Assembly (NCBI GenBank): GCA_002502625.1
Contig: DAPV01000086.1
Span: 1 to 16,235, forward strand
Source: Euryarchaeota archaeon UBA125
GTDB taxonomy: Archaea; Thermoplasmatota; Poseidoniia; Poseidoniales; Thalassarchaeaceae
DNA length: 16,235 nucleotides
Reading direction: 5' to 3'
The notes under the pieces are model-generated. The model made no database searches and was not told where the DNA came from. It worked only from the letters and a program-made list of their open reading frames with translations. Both the position numbers and the translations under genes were made by a program. Shown piece by piece: positions 1 to 7,689 of this stretch. The stretch's first letter is position 1, and the number at the start of each line of letters is the position of its first letter.

Positions 1-1755
1 ACATTCAGTCTAGCCCAAGAAAGCGCTACGGTAATTGATCGAAATACCATCTCTTTGGATTCAATTGATGGAACTCTTCTTCATTCAGTTAGTCATACAC
101 TGAGTTTCCCTATCGAAGATCTTAATGGATATACATCAATAGATGAAATTCATCTATGGATTTCAGGGTTTGGTGATGAAGCAGGACACCTAATTCATCG
201 TCCACTCTTAGGAGATATTGTTTCTGCCGATGAAAGTACAATAATTCCTATTGGCGCTGAATTCTTACCAAGTGATGATTCAGGTAATTTTGGACTAGCT
301 TCATTTTCGTTTGCGACTAGTGAAGAATCACCTTTTGATTGGACACTTGAATCTTTAATTCCAGCAATTACGGTTGTAGAAGATGAAGTAACTCTCGATC
401 TTGATTTATTGTCTCTAGCAGATTTGGCCTGGACTTTGGATATATCCACATCATGGAATGTATTGGAAATGGAAGATTTGACTGCTCCATTTGGTAGATT
501 GTATAATGGGAAAATGTATGCTGCAGATGGAGACGCAATTCTTTGCAGGATGCAAATGGTTCATTCTACTAACGGAATGCCATTATCGGTTCCCCCAGTT
601 GGTCGAAATGTGATAATTGACCCTCATTTTGAAGATGTAATGGAGACTACACCTGGAATACCAGTAAATGGAACAGTAGATTCTGAAGGAATTGTTGAGT
701 TTGTGATAGTTCTTCCACAAACTGAGAGAGATGCTGAAGGAATACTTCGTGGGAGATTAGTAGGAATAGGATCTATTCCATGGAATGGATTTGATGTTGA
801 TGTGATAGTGGATAGAACTTCACCAACGATAGAATTTTTACAAACAAGTTTAGCAGCTGTACAGACTAATAGTTTAGATTCTCAACAAGTTTCTTTTTCA
901 ATTATCGATCTAGGAGGAGTTGCTGAAGAAGAGGTACAAATGCATTGGACTTTCAGGAGATTTGGAGTTGATATTCCTGGAACCGATGGAAGTAAGACTA
1001 TTGGTCCTGCATCAAGACAAGGACCAGTCTATGGTGTGTCTAATAATGTGGATATTTCTACTGTCGAGTCAAATGAATTACAGGATGGAGATCAACTAGT
1101 AGTTTGGTTTGAATTTACTGATCTTTCGGGAAACCCATTAGTTGGAATAGGATCTCAATTTACACCTCGTGCTCCATTGTTGCGCGTGGTTTGGTTTGAA
1201 CCAGTTGTAGAACCAATTGCTATTTCTCCACAACCCGCAAATCTCAATGGCTTGGTAAGGATAGACCTTTGGATTAGAGATGAGGGCAACCAAGGAGGCG
1301 ATCTAAACCTAAGTTTACTTGCTTGGGAAACAGATTCTTCAGGTCAAAAATGGGTAGAAATTAATAGAACAGAAGTACAACTTCTTCCTGGAGGTTCTAT
1401 TGAAGTTGATTTTGAAATTGAGGCATGGCAAGAAGGTCAAATGCTACTGATTGCAGCTATTGATGGTGATATCGAAAATGCAACTGTTTTGCCACCTATA
1501 CAAGTGATTGATCCTATGGCAAACAGGAGTCTTCTGGATGCAGCATTAAGCGGAGATTTAACAGTCATTGGTTTGCTAATAGTTATTTTTAGCGGTCTAG
1601 GATTTATGATAGGTCTTTTCTTTTTACAGAGAAATACTGAAGCGGTGTATTGGGATGATGAAGATGAAATCCCCCTCCCTGATCAAGAACCCCCCTCTAG
1701 ACCTGAAAGTCTCTGGCCTGAACCTCCTGAACGTTTCCCAGATGAACAGGAATAA
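1..1755 (+). CDS. Surface-anchored Ig-like domain protein (5' partial)
   Basis: The reading frame is open from base 1, so the gene begins upstream of the window; the TTG at 55 is only an internal codon. The visible 584 residues are mostly beta-rich, acidic sequence with Asn-x-Ser/Thr sites and stretches resembling Ig-like or CARDB-like folds (for example after the VDRTSPTIEF segment, and around residues 400-500). A single hydrophobic helix lies at about residues 520-542. It is followed by a roughly 40-residue acidic, proline-rich tail (DDEDEIPLPDQEPP...). This predicts an extracellular domain anchored by one C-terminal helix with the tail in the cytoplasm. No catalytic motif is visible. Secreted proteins of this architecture are common in marine group II archaea. 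The specific function is unknown. The tRNA-Leu gene follows 39 nt downstream on the same strand. Confidence 0.85.
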   Translation, partial: TFSLAQESATVIDRNTISLDSIDGTLLHSVSHTLSFPIEDLNGYTSIDEIHLWISGFGDEAGHLIHRPLLGDIVSADESTIIPIGAEFLPSDDSGNFGLASFSFATSEESPFDWTLESLIPAITVVEDEVTLDLDLLSLADLAWTLDISTSWNVLEMEDLTAPFGRLYNGKMYAADGDAILCRMQMVHSTNGMPLSVPPVGRNVIIDPHFEDVMETTPGIPVNGTVDSEGIVEFVIVLPQTERDAEGILRGRLVGIGSIPWNGFDVDVIVDRTSPTIEFLQTSLAAVQTNSLDSQQVSFSIIDLGGVAEEEVQMHWTFRRFGVDIPGTDGSKTIGPASRQGPVYGVSNNVDISTVESNELQDGDQLVVWFEFTDLSGNPLVGIGSQFTPRAPLLRVVWFEPVVEPIAISPQPANLNGLVRIDLWIRDEGNQGGDLNLSLLAWETDSSGQKWVEINRTEVQLLPGGSIEVDFEIEAWQEGQMLLIAAIDGDIENATVLPPIQVIDPMANRSLLDAALSGDLTVIGLLIVIFSGLGFMIGLFFLQRNTEAVYWDDEDEIPLPDQEPPSRPESLWPEPPERFPDEQE

Positions 1756-1794
1756 TTCGCAAACCTCAAGCGTAGCATCTCATCGTAGATATGA

Positions 1795-1879
1795 GCAGAG
1801 GTACCCGAGTGGTCAAAGGGGGTGGGCTCAAGTCCCACTGCAGAATGCTTCGCAGGTTCGAATCCTGTCCTCTGCACCA
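1795..1879 (+). tRNA. tRNA-Leu (anticodon CAA), CCA encoded
   Basis: A complete cloverleaf can be drawn. The acceptor stem pairs GCAGAGG (1795-1801) with CCTCTGC (1869-1875), followed by discriminator A1876 and an encoded CCA (1877-1879). The anticodon stem is GTGGG (1822-1826) with CCCAC (1834-1838) around a 7-base loop whose anticodon CAA is at 1829-1831, reading UUG. The long variable region (about 1839-1851) with a short internal stem is the class II form expected for leucine. The T arm has the usual TTCGAAT loop. No intron is seen. Confidence 0.95.
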
Positions 1880-1894
1880 ACATGTCGAATAAGG

Positions 1895-2374
1895 TCAGTC
1901 ACAACCACAATCTGGTCCACAATTGTCGGATAATTCCTTAGGCATTGCTTCTCTAACATCGATGACTTCTACTTCAAAAATTAGAGTTTTACCAGCCATT
2001 TGATGATTAAAATCAATGGTAACTTGCTCTCCATTAATTTCTGAGATAGTAAATGGAATAGGTCCCTGATCGGTTTGAGCAGCCATCATCATTCCTGTTT
2101 TGAGGTCCATATCTTCGGGAAATTGCTCTCGTTCAACTTGTTGAACTGCACTTTCATCCCTCTCCCCATACGCTCTATCAGGTGTAAGAGTAAATGTTCT
2201 AGTTTCTCCCTTTGATGCCCCGATTAATTCCTGTTCAAATCCAGGAATCATATTTTTATGTCCAACTAAGAAAGTCATTGGATCTTTTTCTCTACTGCTA
2301 TCGAATACTTCTCCATCTGGAAGAGTTCCTGTATAATGAACAGTAGCTACGGTATCATTTTCTATGCTTGTCAT
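1895..2374 (-). CDS. slyD: FKBP-type peptidyl-prolyl isomerase, SlyD-like
   Basis: This cytosolic cis-trans prolyl isomerase and folding chaperone is 159 residues long. The FKBP core opens with VHYTGTLPDGEVFDSS (residues 12-27) and continues through VGHKNMIPGFEQEL (37-50) and the AYG motif (68-70). An insert-in-flap chaperone domain follows at about 72-127, and the chain returns to the FKBP fold at NHQMAGKTLIFEVEV (123-137). This layout is typical of SlyD and archaeal FKBPs. The tail CGPDCGCD holds C152, C156 and C158, a short version of the metal-binding SlyD tail and the only cysteines in the protein. The ATG at 2374 is preferred because it sits directly before the conserved N-terminus. It lies downstream of the Mrp-type ATPase on the same strand with a gap of 58 nt, so the two may share a transcript. 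It converges on tRNA-Leu with a 15 nt gap. Confidence 0.92.
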   Translation of the reverse strand: MTSIENDTVATVHYTGTLPDGEVFDSSREKDPMTFLVGHKNMIPGFEQELIGASKGETRTFTLTPDRAYGERDESAVQQVEREQFPEDMDLKTGMMMAAQTDQGPIPFTISEINGEQVTIDFNHQMAGKTLIFEVEVIDVREAMPKELSDNCGPDCGCD

Positions 2375-2432
2375 ATTTTCTCGCCAACCTTCTTACCTTT
2401 TGAATCGGATGGTATTTTTCATACCTGAACAC

Positions 2433-3464
2433 TCAAATTATTCTCACTCCTTCTTCGTCGGGTGATTCTAATTTTTCAATTAAGTTAGTTACTATTGTCT
2501 CAAATGCTTCAGCTGTGCGTCCATCTGGTTCTGAAACGATTCTATGAACTCCATCATCACCACCGCGTACGACTCCAGGATCAAATGGAAGAGAACCAAG
2601 GAATGGAACATCCATTTCTTCTGCGGCATCTTCTCCCCCTCCGCTCTTGAAAAGATCAAGTAAAACGTCCCAATTACCTTCTGAATCCGTATTTGCAACA
2701 ATCTTTTTTCCTGATGGGCCACCTATTTCGATAGTACCATTGGATATTACTGAACCATCAGAATTAGTAGCAGAACCGTGTATTGTGTAACCTCGCATAT
2801 TTTCTACAACACCAAGAACAGGTAAATTGATTGTTTTTGCGAAATTAATACTTTTTCTTGAATCGAGTAAAGCAACATCTTGAGGAGTAGTTACAATTAC
2901 AACTCCATCCATGTTTGGTAATGCTTGAGTAACTGTGAGAGGCTCATCACTTGTTCCAGGTGGAAAATCAATGATTAAATGGTCTAATTCGCCCCATGCT
3001 ACATCTCCAATAAATTGTTGAATAGCTCCTAATTTGATTGGACCACGCCAAATTACAGGTTTATCTGGATCTTCAATTAAGAATGCCATTGAAATGACTT
3101 TGACTCCATGTGGGCCAATAGCCGGATGGATTTGTCCTTCTTCAACATGCAGTTGAGTGCCTTCTAATCCAAGCATTTTTGGTAGATTTGGGCCGGTAAT
3201 ATCGATGTCTAATAATCCCACTTTTTGCCCCATTCTTGCAAGAGAGAGTGCTAGCCCTGTGGCAACAGTAGATTTTCCTACACCTCCTTTTCCTGATAGA
3301 ACCATGAATTTATGACGCACGTCATCATTGAGTGCTGTCATTCGCATTTTTCTTCTCATTTGCTGGTAAGCCTGCTCCATTTGCACTTTTTGTTCATTGT
3401 CTACTGCTGGTTCTTTCTCATCTTCTCCACTTGGAGAATGAGTGGATACAGGAGACCCTGACAT
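2433..3464 (-). CDS. Mrp/NBP35-family P-loop ATPase lacking all cysteines
   Basis: A SIMIBI-class ATPase related to Mrp/ApbC/Nbp35, the Fe-S cluster carrier family. Numbering from the ATG at 3464 (343 residues): an N-terminal helical, charged region (1-50), deviant Walker A GKGGVGKS (58-65), DIDITGPNLPKMLG (86-99, switch I), DFPPGTSDEPLT (166-177, Walker B/switch II) and TTPQDVALLDSRKSINF (192-208). The C-terminal block is VPFLGSLPFDP (286-296). What is odd is that family members usually carry a CxxC after the ENM motif. Here ENM (221-223) is followed by about 45 residues of Gly/Ser/Asn-rich sequence (226-270) before the block resumes at DLFKSGGGEDAAEE. The protein contains no cysteine, so canonical cluster binding is not possible. 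A longer frame with a TTG start at 3509 exists, but a TATA-like box at 3511-3516 would leave no room for it, so 3464 is preferred. Family assignment is sure; the Fe-S role is doubtful. Confidence 0.9.
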   Translation of the reverse strand: MSGSPVSTHSPSGEDEKEPAVDNEQKVQMEQAYQQMRRKMRMTALNDDVRHKFMVLSGKGGVGKSTVATGLALSLARMGQKVGLLDIDITGPNLPKMLGLEGTQLHVEEGQIHPAIGPHGVKVISMAFLIEDPDKPVIWRGPIKLGAIQQFIGDVAWGELDHLIIDFPPGTSDEPLTVTQALPNMDGVVIVTTPQDVALLDSRKSINFAKTINLPVLGVVENMRGYTIHGSATNSDGSVISNGTIEIGGPSGKKIVANTDSEGNWDVLLDLFKSGGGEDAAEEMDVPFLGSLPFDPGVVRGGDDGVHRIVSEPDGRTAEAFETIVTNLIEKLESPDEEGVRII

Positions 3465-3510
3465 GGTTAACCGTAGAATAGGAGATACTTCAATGCGTGT
3501 GTAAATCAAG

Positions 3511-3516
3511 ATATAA
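3511..3516 (-). promoter_or_regulatory. TATA-like box for the Mrp-family gene
   Basis: On the minus strand this reads TTATAT. A transcript starting about 25 nt downstream (near 3488) would have a leader of about 23 nt before the ATG at 3464. It lies in the 98 nt divergent region shared with the arsenate reductase gene. Inferred from base pattern and spacing only. Confidence 0.35.
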
Positions 3517-3533
3517 CATGTATATTGGATTAG

Positions 3534-3540
3534 TTAATAT
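3534..3540 (+). promoter_or_regulatory. TATA-like box for arsenate reductase gene
   Basis: TTAATAT is centred 26 nt upstream of the ATG at 3563, the spacing expected for a leaderless archaeal transcript. No ribosome-binding site precedes the start. Inferred from base pattern and spacing. Confidence 0.45.
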
Positions 3541-3562
3541 GTGGTGAGTAATATTTCTTGAC

Positions 3563-3925
3563 ATGAAATTACTATTCGTCTGTGTTGGGAATTCTTGTCG
3601 TAGTCAGATGGCCGAAGGTATTGCTCGCAGTTTGGGCCACGAAGCAGCATCCGCGGGGACTCATCCAGCAACGGCTGTGAGCCACAATGCAGTAGTAGTA
3701 TGTCAGGAGATAGGGCTCAATATTTCGAATCAACGGCCAAAGTCTGTGGATAACTTTTCTGCAGAAGATTGGGACAAGGTCATTTCGATGGGATGTGGTG
3801 TCTCTTGTCCTTCAATGAAAATCGATGAAGATTGGGACCTAGAAGACCCAGTGGGGCAGAGTATTGAGGTATTCAGACAGACTCGTGATGCCATCATTGC
3901 ACGTTTTGCAAGATTTCTTCCTTAA
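3563..3925 (+). CDS. arsC: Low-molecular-weight phosphatase-type arsenate reductase
   Basis: A cytosolic enzyme of the low-molecular-weight protein tyrosine phosphatase fold, 120 residues, close to the lower end of the family range. The N-terminus carries the phosphate/arsenate-binding loop CVGNSCRS, with nucleophile C7, C12 and R13, followed by QMAEGIARSLG as in ArsC proteins. A second redox region GCGVSCP holds C78 and C82; thioredoxin-linked ArsC enzymes use such cysteines to relay the disulfide. DWDLEDPVGQ (90-99) supplies the general-acid aspartate (D95). These features favour arsenate reductase over a true tyrosine phosphatase. The C78/C82 spacing is tighter than the C82/C89 pair of the Bacillus and Staphylococcus enzymes. 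No ArsR, ArsB or Acr3 gene is beside it. The ATG at 3563 begins exactly at the family N-terminus. Confidence 0.85.
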   Translation: MKLLFVCVGNSCRSQMAEGIARSLGHEAASAGTHPATAVSHNAVVVCQEIGLNISNQRPKSVDNFSAEDWDKVISMGCGVSCPSMKIDEDWDLEDPVGQSIEVFRQTRDAIIARFARFLP

Positions 3926-3975
3926 CTTAGTTTGACCGATGGATAGAAGAAGGCCTCCTATCTCGTTGAGACGCC

Positions 3976-4050
3976 GCGAGCGTAGTGTAGTGGTTATCAC
4001 CCCACGTTGCCAACGTGGGAACCCGGGTTCAAATCCCGGCGCTCGCACCA
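3976..4050 (+). tRNA. tRNA-Gly (anticodon GCC), CCA encoded
   Basis: The acceptor stem GCGAGCG (3976-3982) pairs with CGCTCGC (4040-4046), then discriminator A4047 and an encoded CCA (4048-4050). The anticodon stem CCACG (4002-4006) pairs with CGTGG (4014-4018), and the loop TTGCCAA gives anticodon GCC (4009-4011). The T arm has CCGGG and CCCGG stems around TTCAAAT. No intron is seen. It lies 50 nt after the arsenate reductase gene on the same strand. Confidence 0.96.
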
Positions 4051-4073
4051 TTGGAGACCAATCTGTTGTTTTC
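4050..4073 (+). terminator. Possible tRNA-Gly terminator
   Basis: Directly after the tRNA is a short inverted repeat, ATTGG (4050-4054) and CCAAT (4058-4062), with a 3-base loop. It is followed by a T-rich stretch (4066-4073). Archaeal termination depends mainly on the T-rich part. The stem is short and overlaps the last base of the CCA, so the call is tentative. Confidence 0.3.
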
Positions 4074-4088
4074 TCTAAAATTTTCCAA

Positions 4089-7000
4089 TTATTCTTCATC
4101 GAAATTAGCATTTTTAAGAACTATAATTCCGCCCAATATTGATAGGAATAAGAAAATACCAACTGCAATTAAAATTACAGCAGTTGAATCAGCCCATTCA
4201 GAACCTATACCTTCAGAAGATTTGTCAGATAGAGTGACAGTGAACCCTCTTTCATTTCCAGGAGTAGATTCCAGATAACTGTCAATTCCTCTAAGTTCAA
4301 TTTCCGTAGAACCAGTAGGCATGGTAGAACGTGTCTGAATTGTAAGGCTGTAAATCCCATCATCTGCTACTAGATCTCCTCCAGTCCCATCATCATTCAT
4401 TGGGACCCAATCATCGGCGTTTCCGATTTCAGCAAGGATTCCTAATTGGACTTGTACTACCGAAATTCCATCCGGATCATAAACTTCGATCGAAATTACA
4501 TGAGCAATTTCTTGCTCACCTAGATTTGGTACTAAGAAGTCATCAACAAAATTTCCTTGTCGAGAAATAGTTAGATTTGATAGAACAGGTCCATCATTTA
4601 GAATTGTAATTCTATCACTTTCAATTGTCGTCCCATCTGGTCGCCAAATCAAAGAAGTCAATCTCATTGCCCCCTCATTATCGGTCATTTCAATTGCAAT
4701 TAACTGAGGTCCTGGAGAGAATCCATCAGGTACAATGAATGAGCCAATCCATTGTTCTCCTATTTCTTGAGAAAGGGCAAAACGTTGCCCGCCAAGTCCG
4801 GTTAAGTCAACATAAACTGAAGAAACACCATGAGCATCAACTACGTTTGTTGAAATATCTACTGAATCACCTCTACTGACTGTTGTAGGAGCTAGATCGA
4901 GTGAAGTCATTCTCGGTGCTAAATTAGTGAGAATAAGTGATGTAGTAACTTGAGTAGTCGACCATCCATCTGAAATCGTGATGTTGATATCTTGATTTCC
5001 GTGATTGATTCCTAGATGTGAAACTTCAGATGTCCAAATATCATCATGAACAGTTGCATCTCCATCAATTCCAACATCGTTGAAAGAAACAATACCAATT
5101 CCAATACTGCTCAGATCAACTTCTACAGATTGCATATTCCAATCTGCATCTTCAACTACCACTTCAAGATGGGCCTCTCCTCCTTCTGTAGTAAGTACTC
5201 CTTCTCTAATTCGTAACTCTACGAATGAGGGAGGAGTATTTTCTGCTTCTGTTACTATTGCCGGAGAAATAACTCGTTCTAAAGATTGAATTTCAATAAA
5301 TTGTAACTCCCCATCTAGTTCATCAATTTCTAATTCAATAGATCGAGATACTTCTGCAATGAGCCCTGCTAAGATCCCTTCATTGATGATTTTACCACTA
5401 GCAAAACCTCCATTTATGTATGTTCCATTCCAATGAATAACATCCATTTCATGCCCGTCACGAGTTACTGAACCTGAATCAGTTGCAATAATTTCTAGTT
5501 TCAATGTGTCTCCATGATCTAGCATCAAAGAATCTCCAATTTGCATGGAAGATGGAGCAAATCCTAATTCTCGACTAATGTTTACGCTTCCGAGTATGGA
5601 TTCATTGGATGGCTCTGAAGGATCAACAACTACAGGACTTCTTTCAGGATACTCATCATTTATTTCCCCTGAGTCTTCCACATACTTGTATCTGACAGTT
5701 CGATTTAGCCAATGCTCTTCAGGTACTTGATATTCAAATGTTAAATTATGCTCAGCTTCAAGATCAAGATTAGATCCGATTCCAGTAATTTGAGAAATAT
5801 TTAACCAATTTTCATTTCTTATTACATTCACATCAAATGATTGGCCAGTATGATTTTGTTGTTGCCCACTTTCAACTATTTCTACTACAAGACCGATTTC
5901 TCCCGTAACATCCCCACTGATGTCTCCATCCATAAGAATAGTATTTACCGTAGTCATTCCATCTTGAGATTCTAACCAAAACACTGGAACAGTTCCATTA
6001 ACAATAATTGTCGCTCCATCTTCTGATTCGGCAAAGTCAAACGTACCATCACCTTTTATTCGATTTAATTGATCTGTTTGTTCGCCATTTTCCCATGTTT
6101 CATGAATAATGAATTCATCTAGATCAAGAGTAAAACGATCGTTTCCATCAATGAGTACCATCTCAGCATATGCTTCTAGTAGGTAGTTGGAGAGCAATAC
6201 TTCTCCATTTTCAGTATGTAATTCGTATAAGAAAACAGAAACTTCTCCATCCAATTCTATTGATTCGTCGTCATTTGTTCCGTTTGAAAGTAGATTTCCG
6301 GTTCCTTCAAGACGGACTTGTTCTGATGGAACTCCATTAGCAATAGTTCTAGTGATGTATGAATCAGAAATATTGATCTCAGCAATGGTTTCAGTTCCAA
6401 TTTCATCTTTTACAATGAAGAACATAGAACCATTTCCAAACATCTCAAATTGTTGTAGTTCTAAATCGATTCCAGTCATAGATTCATTTAACCAAACTCT
6501 ATCTAGATTGATTTCAGTTTCAATTCGAGTTTCTCCATCATCGCTAATTATTGAGAGATTTCCTGCACCTAATTCATTTGATTCTAATTGATCTCCATTT
6601 CTAAGTTGCCATCCTCTTCCTGTAAATTCTAACTCATATTCTTGACCGTCACCTCCAGTTTGTTCAAGCATCCAAGTTGTAGTTCTTGTGATCTCGTGGT
6701 CATTAATGGGTTGATTCCAATAGGTAATATCGATAGTTCTTGAACAGAAGATTTCTGTTTCTGATGCTCTTACATCAATTGAAATTGAGTCACCTAGATT
6801 AATGGTAGTTGGTAAGATTATTCGAGATTGAGTATCATTTTCATTCCAACTTAGATTAATTATTCCATTATCTAAAATCTGACCTGATTGATTTTCATGA
6901 GACCAATGAACCTCAGTTTGATTTTCATTTACTAAATTCCAGTTATTGATTACGTAAGCATGTTCGCTACTTGTCCCATTACTCCAATCTACAATAATAT

Positions 7001-7100
7001 TACATTCAGTTTCATCAGTAGTAGTCTGTCCAGATATTGTAGATAATGGCATCATTAGGAGTAACATAGCCACGACAATCAACGTGTTACGCCTAATCAT
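4089..7100 (-). CDS. Large secreted Ig-like protein with C-terminal anchor
   Basis: A 1003-residue predicted surface protein. From the ATG at 7100 it starts with a classic signal peptide (MIRRNT, then a hydrophobic stretch to about residue 20, likely cleaved near ISGQ). The frame stays open further upstream, to 7250, but that would overlap the next gene and bury the signal peptide. The mature part is acidic, beta-rich and full of Asn-x-Ser/Thr sites. The only two cysteines, C33 and C119, could form one disulfide. Ig/cadherin-like repeats fill the second half, from about residue 620. Two related Asp-rich loops of the form ND-x-G-x-x-GD (about 674-689 and 902-917) suggest calcium sites. A single helix at about 974-995 is followed by a short tail (KNANFDEE). 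No enzyme motif is visible. Adhesion, substrate capture or envelope structure are possible roles. It is 55 nt downstream of the small conserved gene on the same strand. Confidence 0.85.
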   Translation of the reverse strand: MIRRNTLIVVAMLLLMMPLSTISGQTTTDETECNIIVDWSNGTSSEHAYVINNWNLVNENQTEVHWSHENQSGQILDNGIINLSWNENDTQSRIILPTTINLGDSISIDVRASETEIFCSRTIDITYWNQPINDHEITRTTTWMLEQTGGDGQEYELEFTGRGWQLRNGDQLESNELGAGNLSIISDDGETRIETEINLDRVWLNESMTGIDLELQQFEMFGNGSMFFIVKDEIGTETIAEINISDSYITRTIANGVPSEQVRLEGTGNLLSNGTNDDESIELDGEVSVFLYELHTENGEVLLSNYLLEAYAEMVLIDGNDRFTLDLDEFIIHETWENGEQTDQLNRIKGDGTFDFAESEDGATIIVNGTVPVFWLESQDGMTTVNTILMDGDISGDVTGEIGLVVEIVESGQQQNHTGQSFDVNVIRNENWLNISQITGIGSNLDLEAEHNLTFEYQVPEEHWLNRTVRYKYVEDSGEINDEYPERSPVVVDPSEPSNESILGSVNISRELGFAPSSMQIGDSLMLDHGDTLKLEIIATDSGSVTRDGHEMDVIHWNGTYINGGFASGKIINEGILAGLIAEVSRSIELEIDELDGELQFIEIQSLERVISPAIVTEAENTPPSFVELRIREGVLTTEGGEAHLEVVVEDADWNMQSVEVDLSSIGIGIVSFNDVGIDGDATVHDDIWTSEVSHLGINHGNQDINITISDGWSTTQVTTSLILTNLAPRMTSLDLAPTTVSRGDSVDISTNVVDAHGVSSVYVDLTGLGGQRFALSQEIGEQWIGSFIVPDGFSPGPQLIAIEMTDNEGAMRLTSLIWRPDGTTIESDRITILNDGPVLSNLTISRQGNFVDDFLVPNLGEQEIAHVISIEVYDPDGISVVQVQLGILAEIGNADDWVPMNDDGTGGDLVADDGIYSLTIQTRSTMPTGSTEIELRGIDSYLESTPGNERGFTVTLSDKSSEGIGSEWADSTAVILIAVGIFLFLSILGGIIVLKNANFDEE

Positions 7101-7155
7101 GGTATCAACTATGTTCTGCTCCGTATTCAATCCATTGATGAATTGAGTGTTTGAA

Positions 7156-7560
7156 TTAGAACAATGGTTCATCATCATCGTGTTCAAAACCAGCTTGTTC
7201 ACGCCAAATATCAACAGGTACCTCATCGTAGAGTCCTGCGTAAGGGTCAATCACTTCATCGACCTTTTTGTTAGCAACTTCACCCAATCGTTTTGATTTG
7301 AATTTCCAATAATGAATTCGCCACTCTCTTCCATCCCAGAGAGTAGTTTCTTCAGATTCCGTAGTTAACAATTCATAATCTTGAAGTTGATAGAAAAGAT
7401 TTCTATCAGTTGGTTCCAGAGCATTATCAATAATACGATCAGAGAATCCAAAGAAACCAAGTGCATGTTCAGCGATACTTTCAGCCACAGTTTGTTCCAT
7501 TTCTTCATCAACACGATTTCTAATCGCATCAGTTAGTGATTTCAATGTCATACCGGTCAC
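7156..7560 (-). CDS. Small conserved archaeal protein, DUF6015-like
   Basis: A 134-residue acidic, soluble protein with no signal peptide or membrane helix. The N-terminal half is helical (SLTDAIRNRVDEEMEQTVAESIAEHAL). It is followed by FFGFSDRIIDNALEPTDRNLFYQLQDYELL, and then ETTLWDGREWRIHYWKFK. This pattern (helical region, FGF-DRIIDN, then a REWRIHYW strand) resembles a family I recall as DUF6015, restricted to Thermoplasmata-type archaea. The layout suggests a small helix plus winged-helix-like beta fold and a possible regulatory role, but no function is established. Start ATG at 7560; a second ATG three codons later (7551) is also possible. The name is from memory and unverified; the reading frame itself is well supported. 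Confidence 0.75.
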   Translation of the reverse strand: MTGMTLKSLTDAIRNRVDEEMEQTVAESIAEHALGFFGFSDRIIDNALEPTDRNLFYQLQDYELLTTESEETTLWDGREWRIHYWKFKSKRLGEVANKKVDEVIDPYAGLYDEVPVDIWREQAGFEHDDDEPLF

Positions 7561-7581
7561 CTAGAATCCCCCCGCGCTATG

Positions 7582-7590
7582 TTATTTATT
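7582..7590 (-). promoter_or_regulatory. TATA-like box for the small conserved gene
   Basis: On the minus strand this reads AATAAATAA, centred about 26 nt upstream of the ATG at 7560. The spacing fits a leaderless transcript. Inferred from pattern and spacing. Confidence 0.4.
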
Positions 7591-7600
7591 GGCTGCCGCT

Positions 7601-7610
7601 CTATATAAGG
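7601..7610 (+). promoter_or_regulatory. Strong TATA box for the polyamine operon
   Basis: CTATATAAGG is the best TATA match in the intergenic DNA examined here. Transcription starting about 25 nt downstream (near 7630) would give a leader of about 60 nt before the agmatinase start, which is unusual next to the leaderless genes around it. A weaker alternative, TGAATAAATT near 7643-7652, would give a short leader. The element is nearly symmetrical and might also serve the divergent gene. Confidence 0.5.
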
Positions 7611-7656
7611 AATCACTTGTAGAATGCTGAAAAAAGACAATCTGAATAAATTCGTC

Positions 7657-7686
7657 ATGTTCTTTCGTGTTTACCGTTCGGCATAA
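7657..7686 (+). other. Possible leader ORF of nine codons (MFFRVYRSA)
   Basis: An ATG at 7657 opens a nine-residue frame ending in TAA at 7684-7686, only 3 nt before the agmatinase ATG. It would lie inside the transcript if the TATA box at 7601-7610 is used. It contains two arginines, the precursor of the pathway downstream. Such a short frame can arise by chance, so this is a candidate only. Confidence 0.2.
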
Positions 7687-7689
7687 ATC

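Noticed and set aside
1655..1933. Open frame of 92 codons across the end of the surface protein and tRNA-Leu
   Set aside because: It overlaps the coding 3' end in another frame and runs through a complete tRNA; the translation shows no protein-like pattern.
2411..2425. Small inverted repeat GGTAT/ATACC between the Mrp and FKBP genes
   Set aside because: Only 5 bp of stem and no T-run in the direction of transcription; could be chance.
3465..3509. TTG-started extension of the Mrp-family protein
   Set aside because: A TATA-like box abuts the TTG, so the transcript would probably start inside this stretch; the ATG at 3464 is preferred.
1795..4050. tRNA genes as possible integration sites for a mobile element
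   Set aside because: No integrase, no direct repeat of the tRNA 3' end and no foreign-looking gene cluster lies between or beside them.
3939..4142. Open frames of 60-90 codons on both strands across tRNA-Gly
   Set aside because: They translate the tRNA and the tail of the large secreted protein gene; no family resemblance.
7101..7250. N-terminal extension of the large secreted protein
   Set aside because: It would overlap the end of the upstream gene and place 50 residues before a clear signal peptide; the ATG at 7100 fits better.
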